Shown here one piece after another: positions 36,479 through 44,756 of a stretch of 64,000 nucleotides of DNA. The position numbers and the translations under genes were made by a program. The DNA is from Crystallibacter sulfonylureivorans_A (lineage in GTDB: Bacteria > Actinomycetota > Actinomycetes > Actinomycetales > Micrococcaceae), in the NCBI RefSeq assembly GCF_047607445.1, contig NZ_JBLKRT010000006.1, positions 1-64,000 of the forward strand, in the 5' to 3' direction. The notes under the pieces were generated by a model. The model saw nothing but the letters and a program-made list of their open reading frames with translations, made no database searches and was not told the DNA's origin. Numbering within the stretch: position 1 is the stretch's first letter; the number at the start of each line of letters is the position of its first letter.

Positions 36479-36531
36479 CTGGGACGAATTTGGCTGGGAA
36501 GAATTTGGTCTGGATGGATCTGGGGGGGGGG
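36479..36531. repeat. 15-bp tandem repeats and G10 tract ahead of hutU
   Basis: Two 15-base units (36479-36493 and 36494-36508, CTGGGAxGAATTTGG) and a degenerate third (36509-36523) lie head to tail, 18-62 bases upstream of the hutU start. They run into ten consecutive G residues at 36522-36531. The stop of iclR follows eight bases later. Both parts are prone to slippage and sit where a promoter or regulator site would be. Confidence 0.85.
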
Positions 36532-36538
36532 TAACTGG

Positions 36539-37207
36539 CTAGGACGTAGTTTCCGGCTCGGTGAAGAGTGCGCCGGCTTGTTCGGCCAACAGCAGTCCGA
36601 ATTTTTCTGCTGCCTCCGGTGTGGTGCGGTAACTCGGGGCGACGATGCTCAGGGCAGCGACGACTTTGTCTCCCGCGAAGACAGGAGCCGCGACGGCGGT
36701 CACGTCGGCCTCCACGCTGTCCGCCATGACGGTGAACGTGCCGCGGTCCACCTGGCCGCTCAGCGCAGCTCCGGCCGCGCTGCCCGCGATCGGGAAGGTC
36801 CGCCCCACCCAGTTCACGTGCCGCACGGTGTGGGTGCCTTCTTCAATGGCCACGTACAGTCCGTGCTCGCTCCCGGCGGTCACGCTCAGGTAGGCGGATT
36901 CGCCGGTCCGGTCCACCAGCGCGCGCAAGACATCGCGGCTGGCGTCGACCAGCGACTCGTGGCTCAGCGCCTGCACGCCCAGCTGCACCATCCGGAAGCC
37001 CGGCCGATACAAGGCGTTCCCACGCTTGGCCGCGAATCCGTTGGCTTCGAGGGTGCGGAGCAGGCGCAACGCCGTTGAGGCGGACAAGTCGACTGCCTTC
37101 GCCGCGTCGGCGAGCTTGACGCCGTCGTTCTCGCAGACGATGCGGAGCAGCGCCAGCGCGCGATCGGCCGCCCTGGTGGTGGGATCCGCGCCCGCTTTTG
37201 GCACCAT
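36539..37207 (-). CDS. IclR-family regulator, probable hut regulator
   Basis: The 222-residue protein has an N-terminal winged helix (ADRALALLRIVCENDGVKLADAAKAVDLSASTALRLLRTLE, about residues 14-53) and a C-terminal IclR effector domain with GSAAGAALSGQ and SIVAPSYR. ATG at 37207 is chosen because GGAGGAG lies just upstream; an in-frame extension to 37270 lacks one. It sits between hutU and the divergent binding-protein/hutH genes. By position it should control histidine use, perhaps sensing urocanate or a later intermediate. Confidence 0.9.
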   Translation of the reverse strand: MVPKAGADPTTRAADRALALLRIVCENDGVKLADAAKAVDLSASTALRLLRTLEANGFAAKRGNALYRPGFRMVQLGVQALSHESLVDASRDVLRALVDRTGESAYLSVTAGSEHGLYVAIEEGTHTVRHVNWVGRTFPIAGSAAGAALSGQVDRGTFTVMADSVEADVTAVAAPVFAGDKVVAALSIVAPSYRTTPEAAEKFGLLLAEQAGALFTEPETTS

Positions 37208-37240
37208 GCTGCTCCTCCGCTGTGATGGATTTGTTGCAGC

Positions 37241-37344
37241 CAGTAAAACACCAATTTCATTCAGCGGCAAGAATTATCGCCAAAAGTATTGACCCCCCAC
37301 ACTTCCGCTGGGTAGTTTCAGGTAACAGCCCGCTTGTTTTACTG
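37241..37344. promoter_or_regulatory. Paired operator candidate in iclR-hutH divergent gap
   Basis: CAGTAAAACA at 37241-37250 and TGTTTTACTG at 37335-37344 are exact inverted copies 84 bases apart in an AT-rich stretch. One lies 34 bases ahead of the iclR start and the other 45 bases ahead of the binding-protein start. They could be twin IclR sites allowing looping between divergent promoters. Confidence 0.5.
37289..37318 (+). promoter_or_regulatory. Promoter for the binding protein and hutH
   Basis: TTGACC (37289-37294) and TAGTTT (37313-37318) are spaced by 18 bases. Transcription would start near 37325, close to the TGTTTTACTG half-site. The -10 is imperfect, as expected for an activated or repressed promoter. 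Confidence 0.45.
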
Positions 37345-37388
37345 ATCGAAACGGGCATGCCATGCATCGGCAGAAAAAGGAGACCTTG

Positions 37389-38417
37389 ATGCCCCACCTG
37401 TTGTCCGCGGCCCCCAGCGCCCGCCGCCCCCTTCTGGCCACCGCTTCGGCTGCCGTGCTGGCCGGCGCGCTCCTGCTGACCGGCTGCGGCTCCGGCAGCC
37501 CCTCCTCGCCCGGCGGCGGGTCGCAACCCGCGGACCAGTCGGCGGACGCCGCCCTGGACCAGGTGAACCTGGGACTGATCCCGATCACGGACGTGGCGCC
37601 GGTGTATCTGGGCATCCAGGAGGGCTACTTCGAGGACGAAGGCATCCAGCTCTCCGTCCAGCTGGCCCAGGGCGGCGCCGCGATTGTGCCGGCGGTCATG
37701 ACCGGCGAATACCAGTTCGGCTACTCGAACGTCGTCTCGCTGCTGATCGCCCGGGACAAGGGGCTGCCGATCACCGTCGTCTCCAACGGCTCCAGCTCCA
37801 CCAACGTCCCCGGCAAGGACGTGACCGAGGTCGCCGCGCTGCCGGACGCTGGAATCGAGAACGCAGCCGACCTGGTGGGCAAGACGGTCGCCGTCAACGC
37901 ACTGAACAACTTTGCCGATGTCACCATCCGGAACGCCGTTGAGAAAGCCGGCGGGAACCCGGACGACGTCGACTTCGTGGAAATGCCCTACCCGAACATG
38001 CCGGCCGCGCTGGAGCGCGGCGACGTCGACGCGGCCTGGACCACCGAACCGTTCCGCACCCAGATCCTCGAAGCCGGCGGCGAAATCGTGTCCAGCCCAA
38101 TGACCGACCTCACCCAGGACTTCGATTCGGCCTTCTACTTCACGTCCGAGCAGACCATGCAGGAAAACCCCGAACTCGTCGAGCGGTTCCAAAGGGCGCT
38201 GGAGAAGTCCTTCCAGTTCGCTGCGGAGAATGACGACGAGGTGCGCACCGTCATCCAGGACTACGCGAAGATCACGCCCGAGCTCGCCGAGACCGTGGTG
38301 ATGTCCCGCTGGTACCCGGAGATCAACCGGGAGGGCCTGGAGAAGCTCGGGTCGGCAGCGGTCAAGTACGGCGTGCTGAAGAACAACCCCGACTACGAAG
38401 CGCTGATCGCCGACTAA
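37389..38417 (+). CDS. ABC substrate-binding lipoprotein, NMT1/SsuA-like
   Basis: The 342-residue lipoprotein has a signal ending in LLLTGCGSGS (Cys near residue 36) and a Ser/Gly/Pro linker. The mature fold is NMT1/THI5-like: LGLIPITDVAPVYLGIQEGYFEDEGIQLSV, then GEYQFGYSNVVSLLIARDKGLP and PNMPAALERGDVDAAWTTEPF. Such proteins bind sulfonates, nitrate, thiamine precursors or other small ring compounds. Its position 42 bases ahead of hutH suggests uptake of histidine, urocanate or a related imidazole. No cognate permease or ATPase is in the window, so it may use a remote one. Confidence 0.87.
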   Translation: MPHLLSAAPSARRPLLATASAAVLAGALLLTGCGSGSPSSPGGGSQPADQSADAALDQVNLGLIPITDVAPVYLGIQEGYFEDEGIQLSVQLAQGGAAIVPAVMTGEYQFGYSNVVSLLIARDKGLPITVVSNGSSSTNVPGKDVTEVAALPDAGIENAADLVGKTVAVNALNNFADVTIRNAVEKAGGNPDDVDFVEMPYPNMPAALERGDVDAAWTTEPFRTQILEAGGEIVSSPMTDLTQDFDSAFYFTSEQTMQENPELVERFQRALEKSFQFAAENDDEVRTVIQDYAKITPELAETVVMSRWYPEINREGLEKLGSAAVKYGVLKNNPDYEALIAD

Positions 38418-38459
38418 CCCCCGGCACCCCGGCCATCCCGTTACTGCTTGAAAGGCACC

Positions 38460-40040
38460 ATGTCCCAGTCCCAGCTCCAGACCGTTTCAGTCTCCGTCTC
38501 CGTCGGACCGCTCTCCCCGGCCGACGTCGTCGCCGTCGCCCGCCACGGGGCCACCGTGGAACTCAGCGAGGAGTCGCTCGCGGCGATGGCCACCTCGCGA
38601 AAGGTGATCGAGGCGTTGGTGGACGACGACGTGCCGCACTACGGGGTGAGCACGGGCTTCGGCGCCCTGGCCACCAAACAGATTCCGGTGGACCTGCGCA
38701 CTCAACTGCAGCGCAGCCTGATCCGCAGCCATGCGGCATCCTCGGGCGCCGAAGTCGACCGGGAGGTGATCCGCGGGCTGATGCTCAACCGGCTGTCCAC
38801 CATGGCCACCGGCCGCACCGGCGTCCGGCCCCTGGTGGCCCAGGCCTACGCCGGGATCCTCAATGCCGGCATCACCCCCATCGTCGGTGAATACGGGTCG
38901 CTGGGCTGCTCCGGCGACCTGGCGCCGCTGGCCCATTGCGCGCTCGCCCTGATGGGCGAAGGCCAGGTCCGCGACAAGCACGGCGAACTGGTCGCTGCGG
39001 CCGACGCGCTGGCTGCCGCCGGGCTGGAACCGGTGGAACTGCGCGAGAAGGAAGGGCTGGCCCTGATCAACGGCACCGACGGCATGTTGGGCATGCTGAT
39101 CATGGCCTCGGCGGACCTGCACCGGCTGCTGAAGACCGCCGACCTCGCCGCCGCCATGAGCATTGAAGGCCTGCTGGGAACGGATGCGGTGCTGGCCGAG
39201 GACCTGCACGCGCTCCGGCCACACCCCGGCCAGATTGCCGCCGCCGCCAACATGCGCACCATCTTGGCCGGGTCCACCCTGATCGAGGAGCAAAAGCACG
39301 GCCAGCACCGGTTCACCAGGGTCCAGGACGCGTACTCGCTGCGCTGCGCCCCGCAGGTGCACGGCGCAGCGCGCGCCACCTTGGCCCACGTGGAGTCGGT
39401 GGCCGGGTACGAGCTGTCCTCCGCCGTGGATAATCCAGTGGTCACCGTCGACGGCCGGGTGGAGTCCAACGGCAACTTCCATGGCGCCCCGGTGGGCTAC
39501 GCACTGGATTTCCTGGCCATTGCCGTGGCCGACCTGGCCTCGATGAGCGAACGCCGCACCGACCGGTTCCTTGACACTGCCCGCAGCCACGGGCTGAATG
39601 CCTTCCTGGCCGACGACCCTGGTGTGGACTCCGGACACATGATCGCCCAGTACACCCAGGCCGGGATTGTCAGCGAGCTCAAGCGGCTGGCCAATCCGGC
39701 GTCGGTGGATTCGATCCCGTCATCGGCCATGCAGGAAGACCACGTCTCGATGGGCTGGTCTGCCGGGCTGAAGCTGCGCCGCGCCCTGGACGGACTGACC
39801 CGGGTGCTGGCCGTCGAACTGCTCACCAGCGCCCGGGCCCTGGACATGCGCGACGGCGGTGTGGAGTCGTCCAAGTCCGCACCGGCGGTCACCGCCGTGC
39901 GCCGTGAAATCCGCACGGTGGTGGCCGGGCCGGGCACCGACCGCTATCTCTCCCCGGAGATCGAGGCTGTCCGCATGCTGGTGGACAGCGGCGTGCTGCT
40001 GGACGCCGCCGAGCAGGCCGCCGGGAGCGCGCTGATCTGA
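38460..40040 (+). CDS. hutH: Histidine ammonia-lyase
   Basis: The 526-residue enzyme deaminates histidine to urocanate. The self-forming MIO cofactor arises from residues 150-152 in GSLGCSGDLAPLAH. Here the triplet is Cys-Ser-Gly rather than Ala-Ser-Gly, as I recall for Streptomyces HutH. Other signatures are VPHYGVSTGFGALA near residue 58, ALINGTDGM and QDAYSLRCAPQVHG. ATG at 38460 follows GAAAGG. It is on the opposite strand to the remaining hut genes, sharing the divergent control region with iclR. Confidence 0.97.
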   Translation: MSQSQLQTVSVSVSVGPLSPADVVAVARHGATVELSEESLAAMATSRKVIEALVDDDVPHYGVSTGFGALATKQIPVDLRTQLQRSLIRSHAASSGAEVDREVIRGLMLNRLSTMATGRTGVRPLVAQAYAGILNAGITPIVGEYGSLGCSGDLAPLAHCALALMGEGQVRDKHGELVAAADALAAAGLEPVELREKEGLALINGTDGMLGMLIMASADLHRLLKTADLAAAMSIEGLLGTDAVLAEDLHALRPHPGQIAAAANMRTILAGSTLIEEQKHGQHRFTRVQDAYSLRCAPQVHGAARATLAHVESVAGYELSSAVDNPVVTVDGRVESNGNFHGAPVGYALDFLAIAVADLASMSERRTDRFLDTARSHGLNAFLADDPGVDSGHMIAQYTQAGIVSELKRLANPASVDSIPSSAMQEDHVSMGWSAGLKLRRALDGLTRVLAVELLTSARALDMRDGGVESSKSAPAVTAVRREIRTVVAGPGTDRYLSPEIEAVRMLVDSGVLLDAAEQAAGSALI

Positions 40041-40147
40041 CCCGAACGGCACTACACTGGTGCCGGGAAACACCGTTGGTTCCGGATCGCCGGGCCGGAA
40101 CCAACGTCGGGATCATTGGGGGCCGGCGCCGGAGAAGGACCTGCCGC

Positions 40148-41185
40148 ATGGGCGCCGACACACCCGACGCCCGGCCCAGCCGCCGCAAGCTGCTGCAGCG
40201 AACCGTGCCTGTGCTCGCGGCCGGAATCGGTGCCGGGGTGCTCGGCACGGCCGGGGCCGCAGCTTCGGTGCGGCCTGATGCCATCCCCGGCGACGAGCAG
40301 CTGGCGCGGCTGGTCGCCGATCCGACGTCGGCCACCCACCGCGCGCTGGTCCAGCTCCTGGCACCGACGGCGACGACGGCGGTGAGAACCGCCCCGAACG
40401 GGCGGGTGGACCCTCGGCAGGCCGGCTACGACGTGGTCCTGCTGCTGGGCCAGTCCAACATGCAGGGCTGCGGGCTGCCGTTTGACCCCGCCATCGATGT
40501 GGAGCTGGACGGCATCGACCAGCTGGCAGCTTCCGGTCCCCGCACCGGCCAGGTGATTACCGCCAGCGAACCGCTCTGCCACGTCGCCAGCGTCCGGGTG
40601 GAGGGCCGGCCCGCCGTCGGTCCCGGGTTTGAATTCGCCCGGCAGCTGTGGCTTGCCCAGCCGGCCGGCCGCAAGGTACTGCTGGTGCCCGCGGCCCTGG
40701 GCGGCACGTCGATTACCGGCAACGCCGACTACTCCTGGGACCCGGACAACACCGCTGCCCGGACCAATTTGTTCCATCGCGCGGTGGATGCCGGCCGCCG
40801 CGCCCTGGCCTTGAATCCGCACAATCGCCTGGCCGCGGTCCTCTGGCACCAGGGCGAGGCGGATGCCGTGTTGGGCTCCAGCCAGGAGTGGTACCAGGCC
40901 AAGCTGCTGCAGATCATCGATCTGGTCCGCGAGGCTCTGGGCCCGGCGCCGTTCCTGATCGGCGGCATGGTGCCGGAGTGGCTCCCTGGCGATCCGGGGC
41001 GCCGCGGCATCGATGCCGCGCACCGCGCCATCCCCTCGCTCCGGCCGCGGACTGCGTTCGTCGAAGGACCCGCCGGCGCCGGCCAGGACGAAGGCCACAT
41101 CCACTACAACGCGGCCGGCGCCCGGGAACTGGGACTGCGCTTCTACGGCGCCTACGAAGCCGTGGCCGCCGGACAGCCCGCGTAA
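40148..41185 (+). CDS. Secreted sialate-O-acetylesterase-like protein (SASA domain)
   Basis: The 345-residue protein starts with a twin-arginine-like signal (SRRKLLQRTVPVLAAGIGAGVL, about residues 12-33), so export in folded form is likely. The catalytic domain shows LLLGQSNMQGCG near residue 98 with the serine nucleophile, WHQGEADAV near 235, and DEGHIHYNAAGA near the C-terminus providing the His. This is the SGNH-like SASA/DUF303 family that removes acetyl groups from carbohydrates. It may deacetylate plant or cell-wall polysaccharide. A CCCC-TGTT-GGGG hairpin at 41192-41203 separates it from the convergent gene. Confidence 0.83.
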   Translation: MGADTPDARPSRRKLLQRTVPVLAAGIGAGVLGTAGAAASVRPDAIPGDEQLARLVADPTSATHRALVQLLAPTATTAVRTAPNGRVDPRQAGYDVVLLLGQSNMQGCGLPFDPAIDVELDGIDQLAASGPRTGQVITASEPLCHVASVRVEGRPAVGPGFEFARQLWLAQPAGRKVLLVPAALGGTSITGNADYSWDPDNTAARTNLFHRAVDAGRRALALNPHNRLAAVLWHQGEADAVLGSSQEWYQAKLLQIIDLVREALGPAPFLIGGMVPEWLPGDPGRRGIDAAHRAIPSLRPRTAFVEGPAGAGQDEGHIHYNAAGARELGLRFYGAYEAVAAGQPA

Positions 41186-41206
41186 CAGCTCCCCCTGTTG
41201 GGGCCT

Positions 41207-42298
41207 TTAGCGCGTGAAGCTACGCCGGTGGGGGCTGAGGGCGGCGGGAACGTCGCCGGCGCCGTCGTGCTCGCCGAGGATCAGTCCCGCGGCGAGCTCG
41301 GCGATTCCGGCCGACGTCTGGAATCCGTAACCGCCCTGCCCGGCCAGCCAGAAGAAGCCTGCGACCTCGGGATCGAAGCCCACCACCGGGTGCCCGTCGG
41401 CAGGCTCCGTCCGCAGCCCGGTCCAGGCCTGGGCCACACCGGTGATGGTCAGGGTGGTGCTCCTGCTGATGTGGGCGATGGCCCGCCGTACGTCGGTGTC
41501 CCGCGGACGGGCGTCCTCGGGCTCGCTCGGCTCGGTTTCCGACGGCGAGACCAGCACCTGGCCGTTCTCCGGCCGATAGTAGAAGCTGTCATCCGCCGCA
41601 GCGACCATGGGCTGCCGCGGCGACAGCGGCCGCGCCACGTCCACCACCGCCGCGGTCCGCCGATACGGCACCAGCCCCTGGGGCCGCGCTCCGAACAAGG
41701 CAGCAACCTGCTCTGCCCACGCGCCGGCTGCGTTCACCACTGTTCCGGCTTCGATCGTCTCCCCTCCCGCGACCACCCGCCAGCTGCTGCCGTGCCGGCG
41801 TGCCGATTCGACACGCGATCCGGTCAGGAACCGTGCCCCCGCGGCGCGCGCGGTGTCCTGGTGGTGTTCCAGCAGCACATCGGTGCGGCAGCCGAACGAT
41901 GTTCGGTCCAGTCCGGCTGCTTCGAACGCACCGGGCCGCAGTTCCGGGCTTAGCTCCAGCGCATCGTCCGGGCCGATGAACTCCATCTGGCCGCTGGCAT
42001 GCTCCTTCACGGCCGCTTTCGATCCGATCAGCAGGAACGACCGGTGGCTGAGGATCTGCAGCCCGGCCTCGCTTTGCCGGCGGTGCAGCAGATCCAGCGT
42101 GCGGACGGTCAGCTGCTGGACGGCCGGCGGGCCGTAGCTGGGAACCAGCTGCCGTGCGGACCGGCCGGACGTGTGGTAGCCCAGGGTGGGTTCGGCCTCC
42201 GCCAGCACCACGCGCACCCGGCCGGCCAGTTCGGCCGCCAGTGACAGCCCGGCGATGCCGCCGCCGATGATCAGGACGTCGCAGCTGATCGTGGTCAT
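41207..42298 (-). CDS. FAD-dependent oxidoreductase, DAO family
   Basis: The 363-residue flavoenzyme opens with CDVLIIGGGIAGLSLAAELAG (FAD-binding GxGxxG) and LGYHTSGRSARQL. It ends with the DAO-family closing segment FFWLAGQGGYGFQTSAGIAELAAGLI. Such enzymes oxidise glycine, sarcosine, D-amino acids or related 2-hydroxy acids. Its start overlaps the kbl stop by four bases, in an operon that makes glycine from threonine. A role in oxidising glycine or aminoacetone-like products is attractive but unproven. Confidence 0.85.
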   Translation of the reverse strand: MTTISCDVLIIGGGIAGLSLAAELAGRVRVVLAEAEPTLGYHTSGRSARQLVPSYGPPAVQQLTVRTLDLLHRRQSEAGLQILSHRSFLLIGSKAAVKEHASGQMEFIGPDDALELSPELRPGAFEAAGLDRTSFGCRTDVLLEHHQDTARAAGARFLTGSRVESARRHGSSWRVVAGGETIEAGTVVNAAGAWAEQVAALFGARPQGLVPYRRTAAVVDVARPLSPRQPMVAAADDSFYYRPENGQVLVSPSETEPSEPEDARPRDTDVRRAIAHISRSTTLTITGVAQAWTGLRTEPADGHPVVGFDPEVAGFFWLAGQGGYGFQTSAGIAELAAGLILGEHDGAGDVPAALSPHRRSFTR

Positions 42299-43512
42299 AC
42301 GGGCTGGACCGCCTGCCGGGCGGCGACGAACGCGGCGACGCAGGCTTCAATGTCCTCCGCCGTGTGGGCGGCCGAGAGCTGCACGCGGATCCGCGCGGCA
42401 TCTTTGGGGACCACCGGGTAGCTGAAGGCGGTGACGTACACGCCGTGGTCCAGCATCGCCTCGGCGGTCCTGCCGGCGAGCACGGCATCGTGGAACATCA
42501 CCGGCACAATCGGATGAACGCCTTCCAGCAGGTCGAAGCCCTCCTCCGCCATCCGCCGCCTGAACAGCGCGGTGTTGTCCTGCAGCCGGGACCGTAGTTC
42601 GGCCGAACCGCCCACCAGCTCCAGCGCCTTCAGCGTGGCGGCGACGATGGCGGGGGCCACCGAGTTGGAGAACAGGTAGGGCCGGGCCTTTTGCCGGAGC
42701 ATCGCCACGATTTCGCGGCGTCCGGACACATAGCCGCCGGAGGCGCCGCCCAGGGCTTTGCCGAACGTGCCGGTGTAGATGTCCACCTTGTCCGCTACGC
42801 CGGCATGTTCCGGCGTCCCGGCGCCGCTGGCGCCCATGAAGCCGACGGCGTGCGAGTCGTCCACCATCACCAGCGCTCCGTAGGTCCCGGCCAGTTCGCA
42901 GATCTGCTCCAGCGGGGCCAGGTAGCCGTCCATGGAGAAGACCCCGTCGGTGACGACGACCGTCCGTCGGGCGCCCGCGCCGTCGTTCAATTCAGCAGCT
43001 TCCCGCAGCCTGGCTTCAAGTTCGGACATGTCCCGGTTCGCGTAGCGGAAGCGCGCCGCCTTGGACAGCCGGATGCCGTCGATGATCGAGGCGTGGTTCA
43101 GGGCGTCGGAGATGATGGCGTCTTCGGGGCCAAAGAGGGATTCGAAGACTCCGCCGTTGGCGTCGAAGCAGGACGAGAACAGGATGGTGTCCTCGGTTCC
43201 CAGAAAGCGGGACACCTCCTGTTCCAGCTGCAGGTGCAGATCCTGCGTGCCGCAGATGAACCGGACGCTGGCCATGCCGAACCCGCGCTCGTCCATGGCC
43301 GCTTTCGCGGCGGCGATGATCTCCGGATGGTCCGCCAACCCCAGATAGTTGTTGGCACAAAAGTTCAGCACTTCGCGGGCGGCGCCGTCCAGCGGGCCGG
43401 CGCTAATGTGGCTGGACTGCGGTGTGGTGATGCGGCGCTCTGCCTTGAACAGTCCGGCGTCGCGGATCTCCTCCAGCTCGGCTGCCAGTTGCTCCTTCAA
43501 CGTTCCGTACAT
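42295..43512 (-). CDS. kbl: 2-amino-3-ketobutyrate CoA ligase (glycine C-acetyltransferase)
   Basis: The 405-residue PLP enzyme splits 2-amino-3-ketobutyrate with CoA into glycine and acetyl-CoA. Lys252 in DIYTGTFGKALGGASGGYVSG carries PLP. NFCANNYLGLADHPEI and VDDSHAVGFMG are alpha-oxoamine synthase hallmarks, with AGPLDG near residue 38 also typical of KBL. ATG at 43512 follows GGGGGAAG. It starts eight bases after tdh, which produces its unstable substrate, so channelling between the two is plausible. Confidence 0.95.
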   Translation of the reverse strand: MYGTLKEQLAAELEEIRDAGLFKAERRITTPQSSHISAGPLDGAAREVLNFCANNYLGLADHPEIIAAAKAAMDERGFGMASVRFICGTQDLHLQLEQEVSRFLGTEDTILFSSCFDANGGVFESLFGPEDAIISDALNHASIIDGIRLSKAARFRYANRDMSELEARLREAAELNDGAGARRTVVVTDGVFSMDGYLAPLEQICELAGTYGALVMVDDSHAVGFMGASGAGTPEHAGVADKVDIYTGTFGKALGGASGGYVSGRREIVAMLRQKARPYLFSNSVAPAIVAATLKALELVGGSAELRSRLQDNTALFRRRMAEEGFDLLEGVHPIVPVMFHDAVLAGRTAEAMLDHGVYVTAFSYPVVPKDAARIRVQLSAAHTAEDIEACVAAFVAARQAVQPV

Positions 43513-43520
43513 GCTTCCCC

Positions 43521-44567
43521 CTAGATCCGGGTCCAGTCGAGGACCACTTTGCCGCCTTCGCCGTGCCGGGCGATGTCGAACCCGCGCTGCCACTCGGCGG
43601 CCGGGAGCACGTCCGTGATCACCGAGGATATCGCCTGGTGCAGTGCGGGGCTGGATGAGAGCATGGCGCTCATCGCGTACCAGGTTTCGAACATCTCGCG
43701 GCCGTAGATGCCCTTCAGCGTGAGCATGTGCGTGACCACCTTGGCCCAGTCGATGCTGATGTCTTCGGCCGGCAGCCCCAGCAGCGCGATTCGTCCGCCG
43801 TGGGTCATGTTGTCGATCATCGCCTGCAGCGCCGAGCCGCGGCCGGACATCTCCAGTCCAATGTCGAAGCCTTCGGCCAGATCCAGCTGCCGCTGTGCTT
43901 CCGCCACCCTGGTCTGGCTCACATCGACCACCATGTCGGCGCCCATCTTTTTGGCCAGTTCCAGTCTCGAGGCTGACACATCCGTGACAGCGACCTTGCG
44001 CGCGCCGGCGTGCCGGACCACCGCAATCGCCATCAGTCCGATGGGCCCGGCACCGGTGATCAGGACGTCTTCGCCGACCAGCGGGAAGCTCAGGGCAGTG
44101 TGGACGGCGTTGCCGAACGGATCGAAGATGGCGCCCAGTTCCGGCGTGACCTTTGGATCAGTGTGCACCCAGACGTTGGTTTCCGGTATCACCACATATT
44201 CGGCGAAGGCGCCGTCCCGCTGCACTCCCACGCTGATCGTGCGAATGCACATCTGCCGACGGCCGGCCCGGCAGTTGCGGCAGGTGCCGCAGACGATGTG
44301 CCCTTCGCCCGAGACCCGGTTCCCGATCTGGACGTCCCGCACGCCGGGGCCCGCGGCCACCACTTCGCCGTAGAACTCGTGGCCGGGGATCAGCGGACTG
44401 GTGACCGAGCCCTCCGCCCAGTCGTCCCACGCCTGGATGTGCAGGTCAGTGCCGCAGATGCCGGTGGTCAGTACCTTGATCTTGACCTCGCCGAAGCCGG
44501 GTTCTGGCTCCGGTCGGTCCACCAGCTCAAAGCCGGCCTGTGGGCCGGGCTTGAAGAGCGCCTTCAT
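43521..44567 (-). CDS. tdh: L-threonine 3-dehydrogenase
   Basis: This 348-residue zinc medium-chain dehydrogenase oxidises threonine to 2-amino-3-ketobutyrate with NAD+. The catalytic zinc site is TTGICGTDLHIQAWD near residue 35 and PGHEFYGEV near 62. The structural zinc uses the four cysteines in CGTCRNCRAGRRQMC near 94. The NAD site is VLITGAGPIGLMA near 168. Length and motifs match Escherichia coli-type Tdh rather than general alcohol dehydrogenases. It leads the tdh-kbl-oxidase operon and is divergent from the P450. Confidence 0.96.
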   Translation of the reverse strand: MKALFKPGPQAGFELVDRPEPEPGFGEVKIKVLTTGICGTDLHIQAWDDWAEGSVTSPLIPGHEFYGEVVAAGPGVRDVQIGNRVSGEGHIVCGTCRNCRAGRRQMCIRTISVGVQRDGAFAEYVVIPETNVWVHTDPKVTPELGAIFDPFGNAVHTALSFPLVGEDVLITGAGPIGLMAIAVVRHAGARKVAVTDVSASRLELAKKMGADMVVDVSQTRVAEAQRQLDLAEGFDIGLEMSGRGSALQAMIDNMTHGGRIALLGLPAEDISIDWAKVVTHMLTLKGIYGREMFETWYAMSAMLSSSPALHQAISSVITDVLPAAEWQRGFDIARHGEGGKVVLDWTRI

Positions 44568-44756
44568 GCGTTGTCCTTATCTCTTGGTCCGGCCGGGATC
44601 ACGCGGCCGCCCGGACGGTGGTCCGGGTCACTAGGCCAACTCTACGTAAGTGCCCCGACGAAGTGGAGCGCGTCACACTGCGCGTTCGGCGTGCGGCGCG
44701 GTAGCTTTGCTGGCAAGTACTTCCTCTATCCCTTTCGACGTGAGCGAGAGCTGCCC

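Noticed and set aside
38907..38915. Mutated MIO triplet in HutH
   Set aside because: Cys-Ser-Gly replaces Ala-Ser-Gly, but I recall this variant in active Streptomyces enzymes, so it is not evidence of a defective gene.
44010..44756. N-terminal extension of the P450 frame back into tdh
   Set aside because: The extra 250 residues are antisense to tdh and have no P450 features. The ATG at 44757 gives the normal family length.
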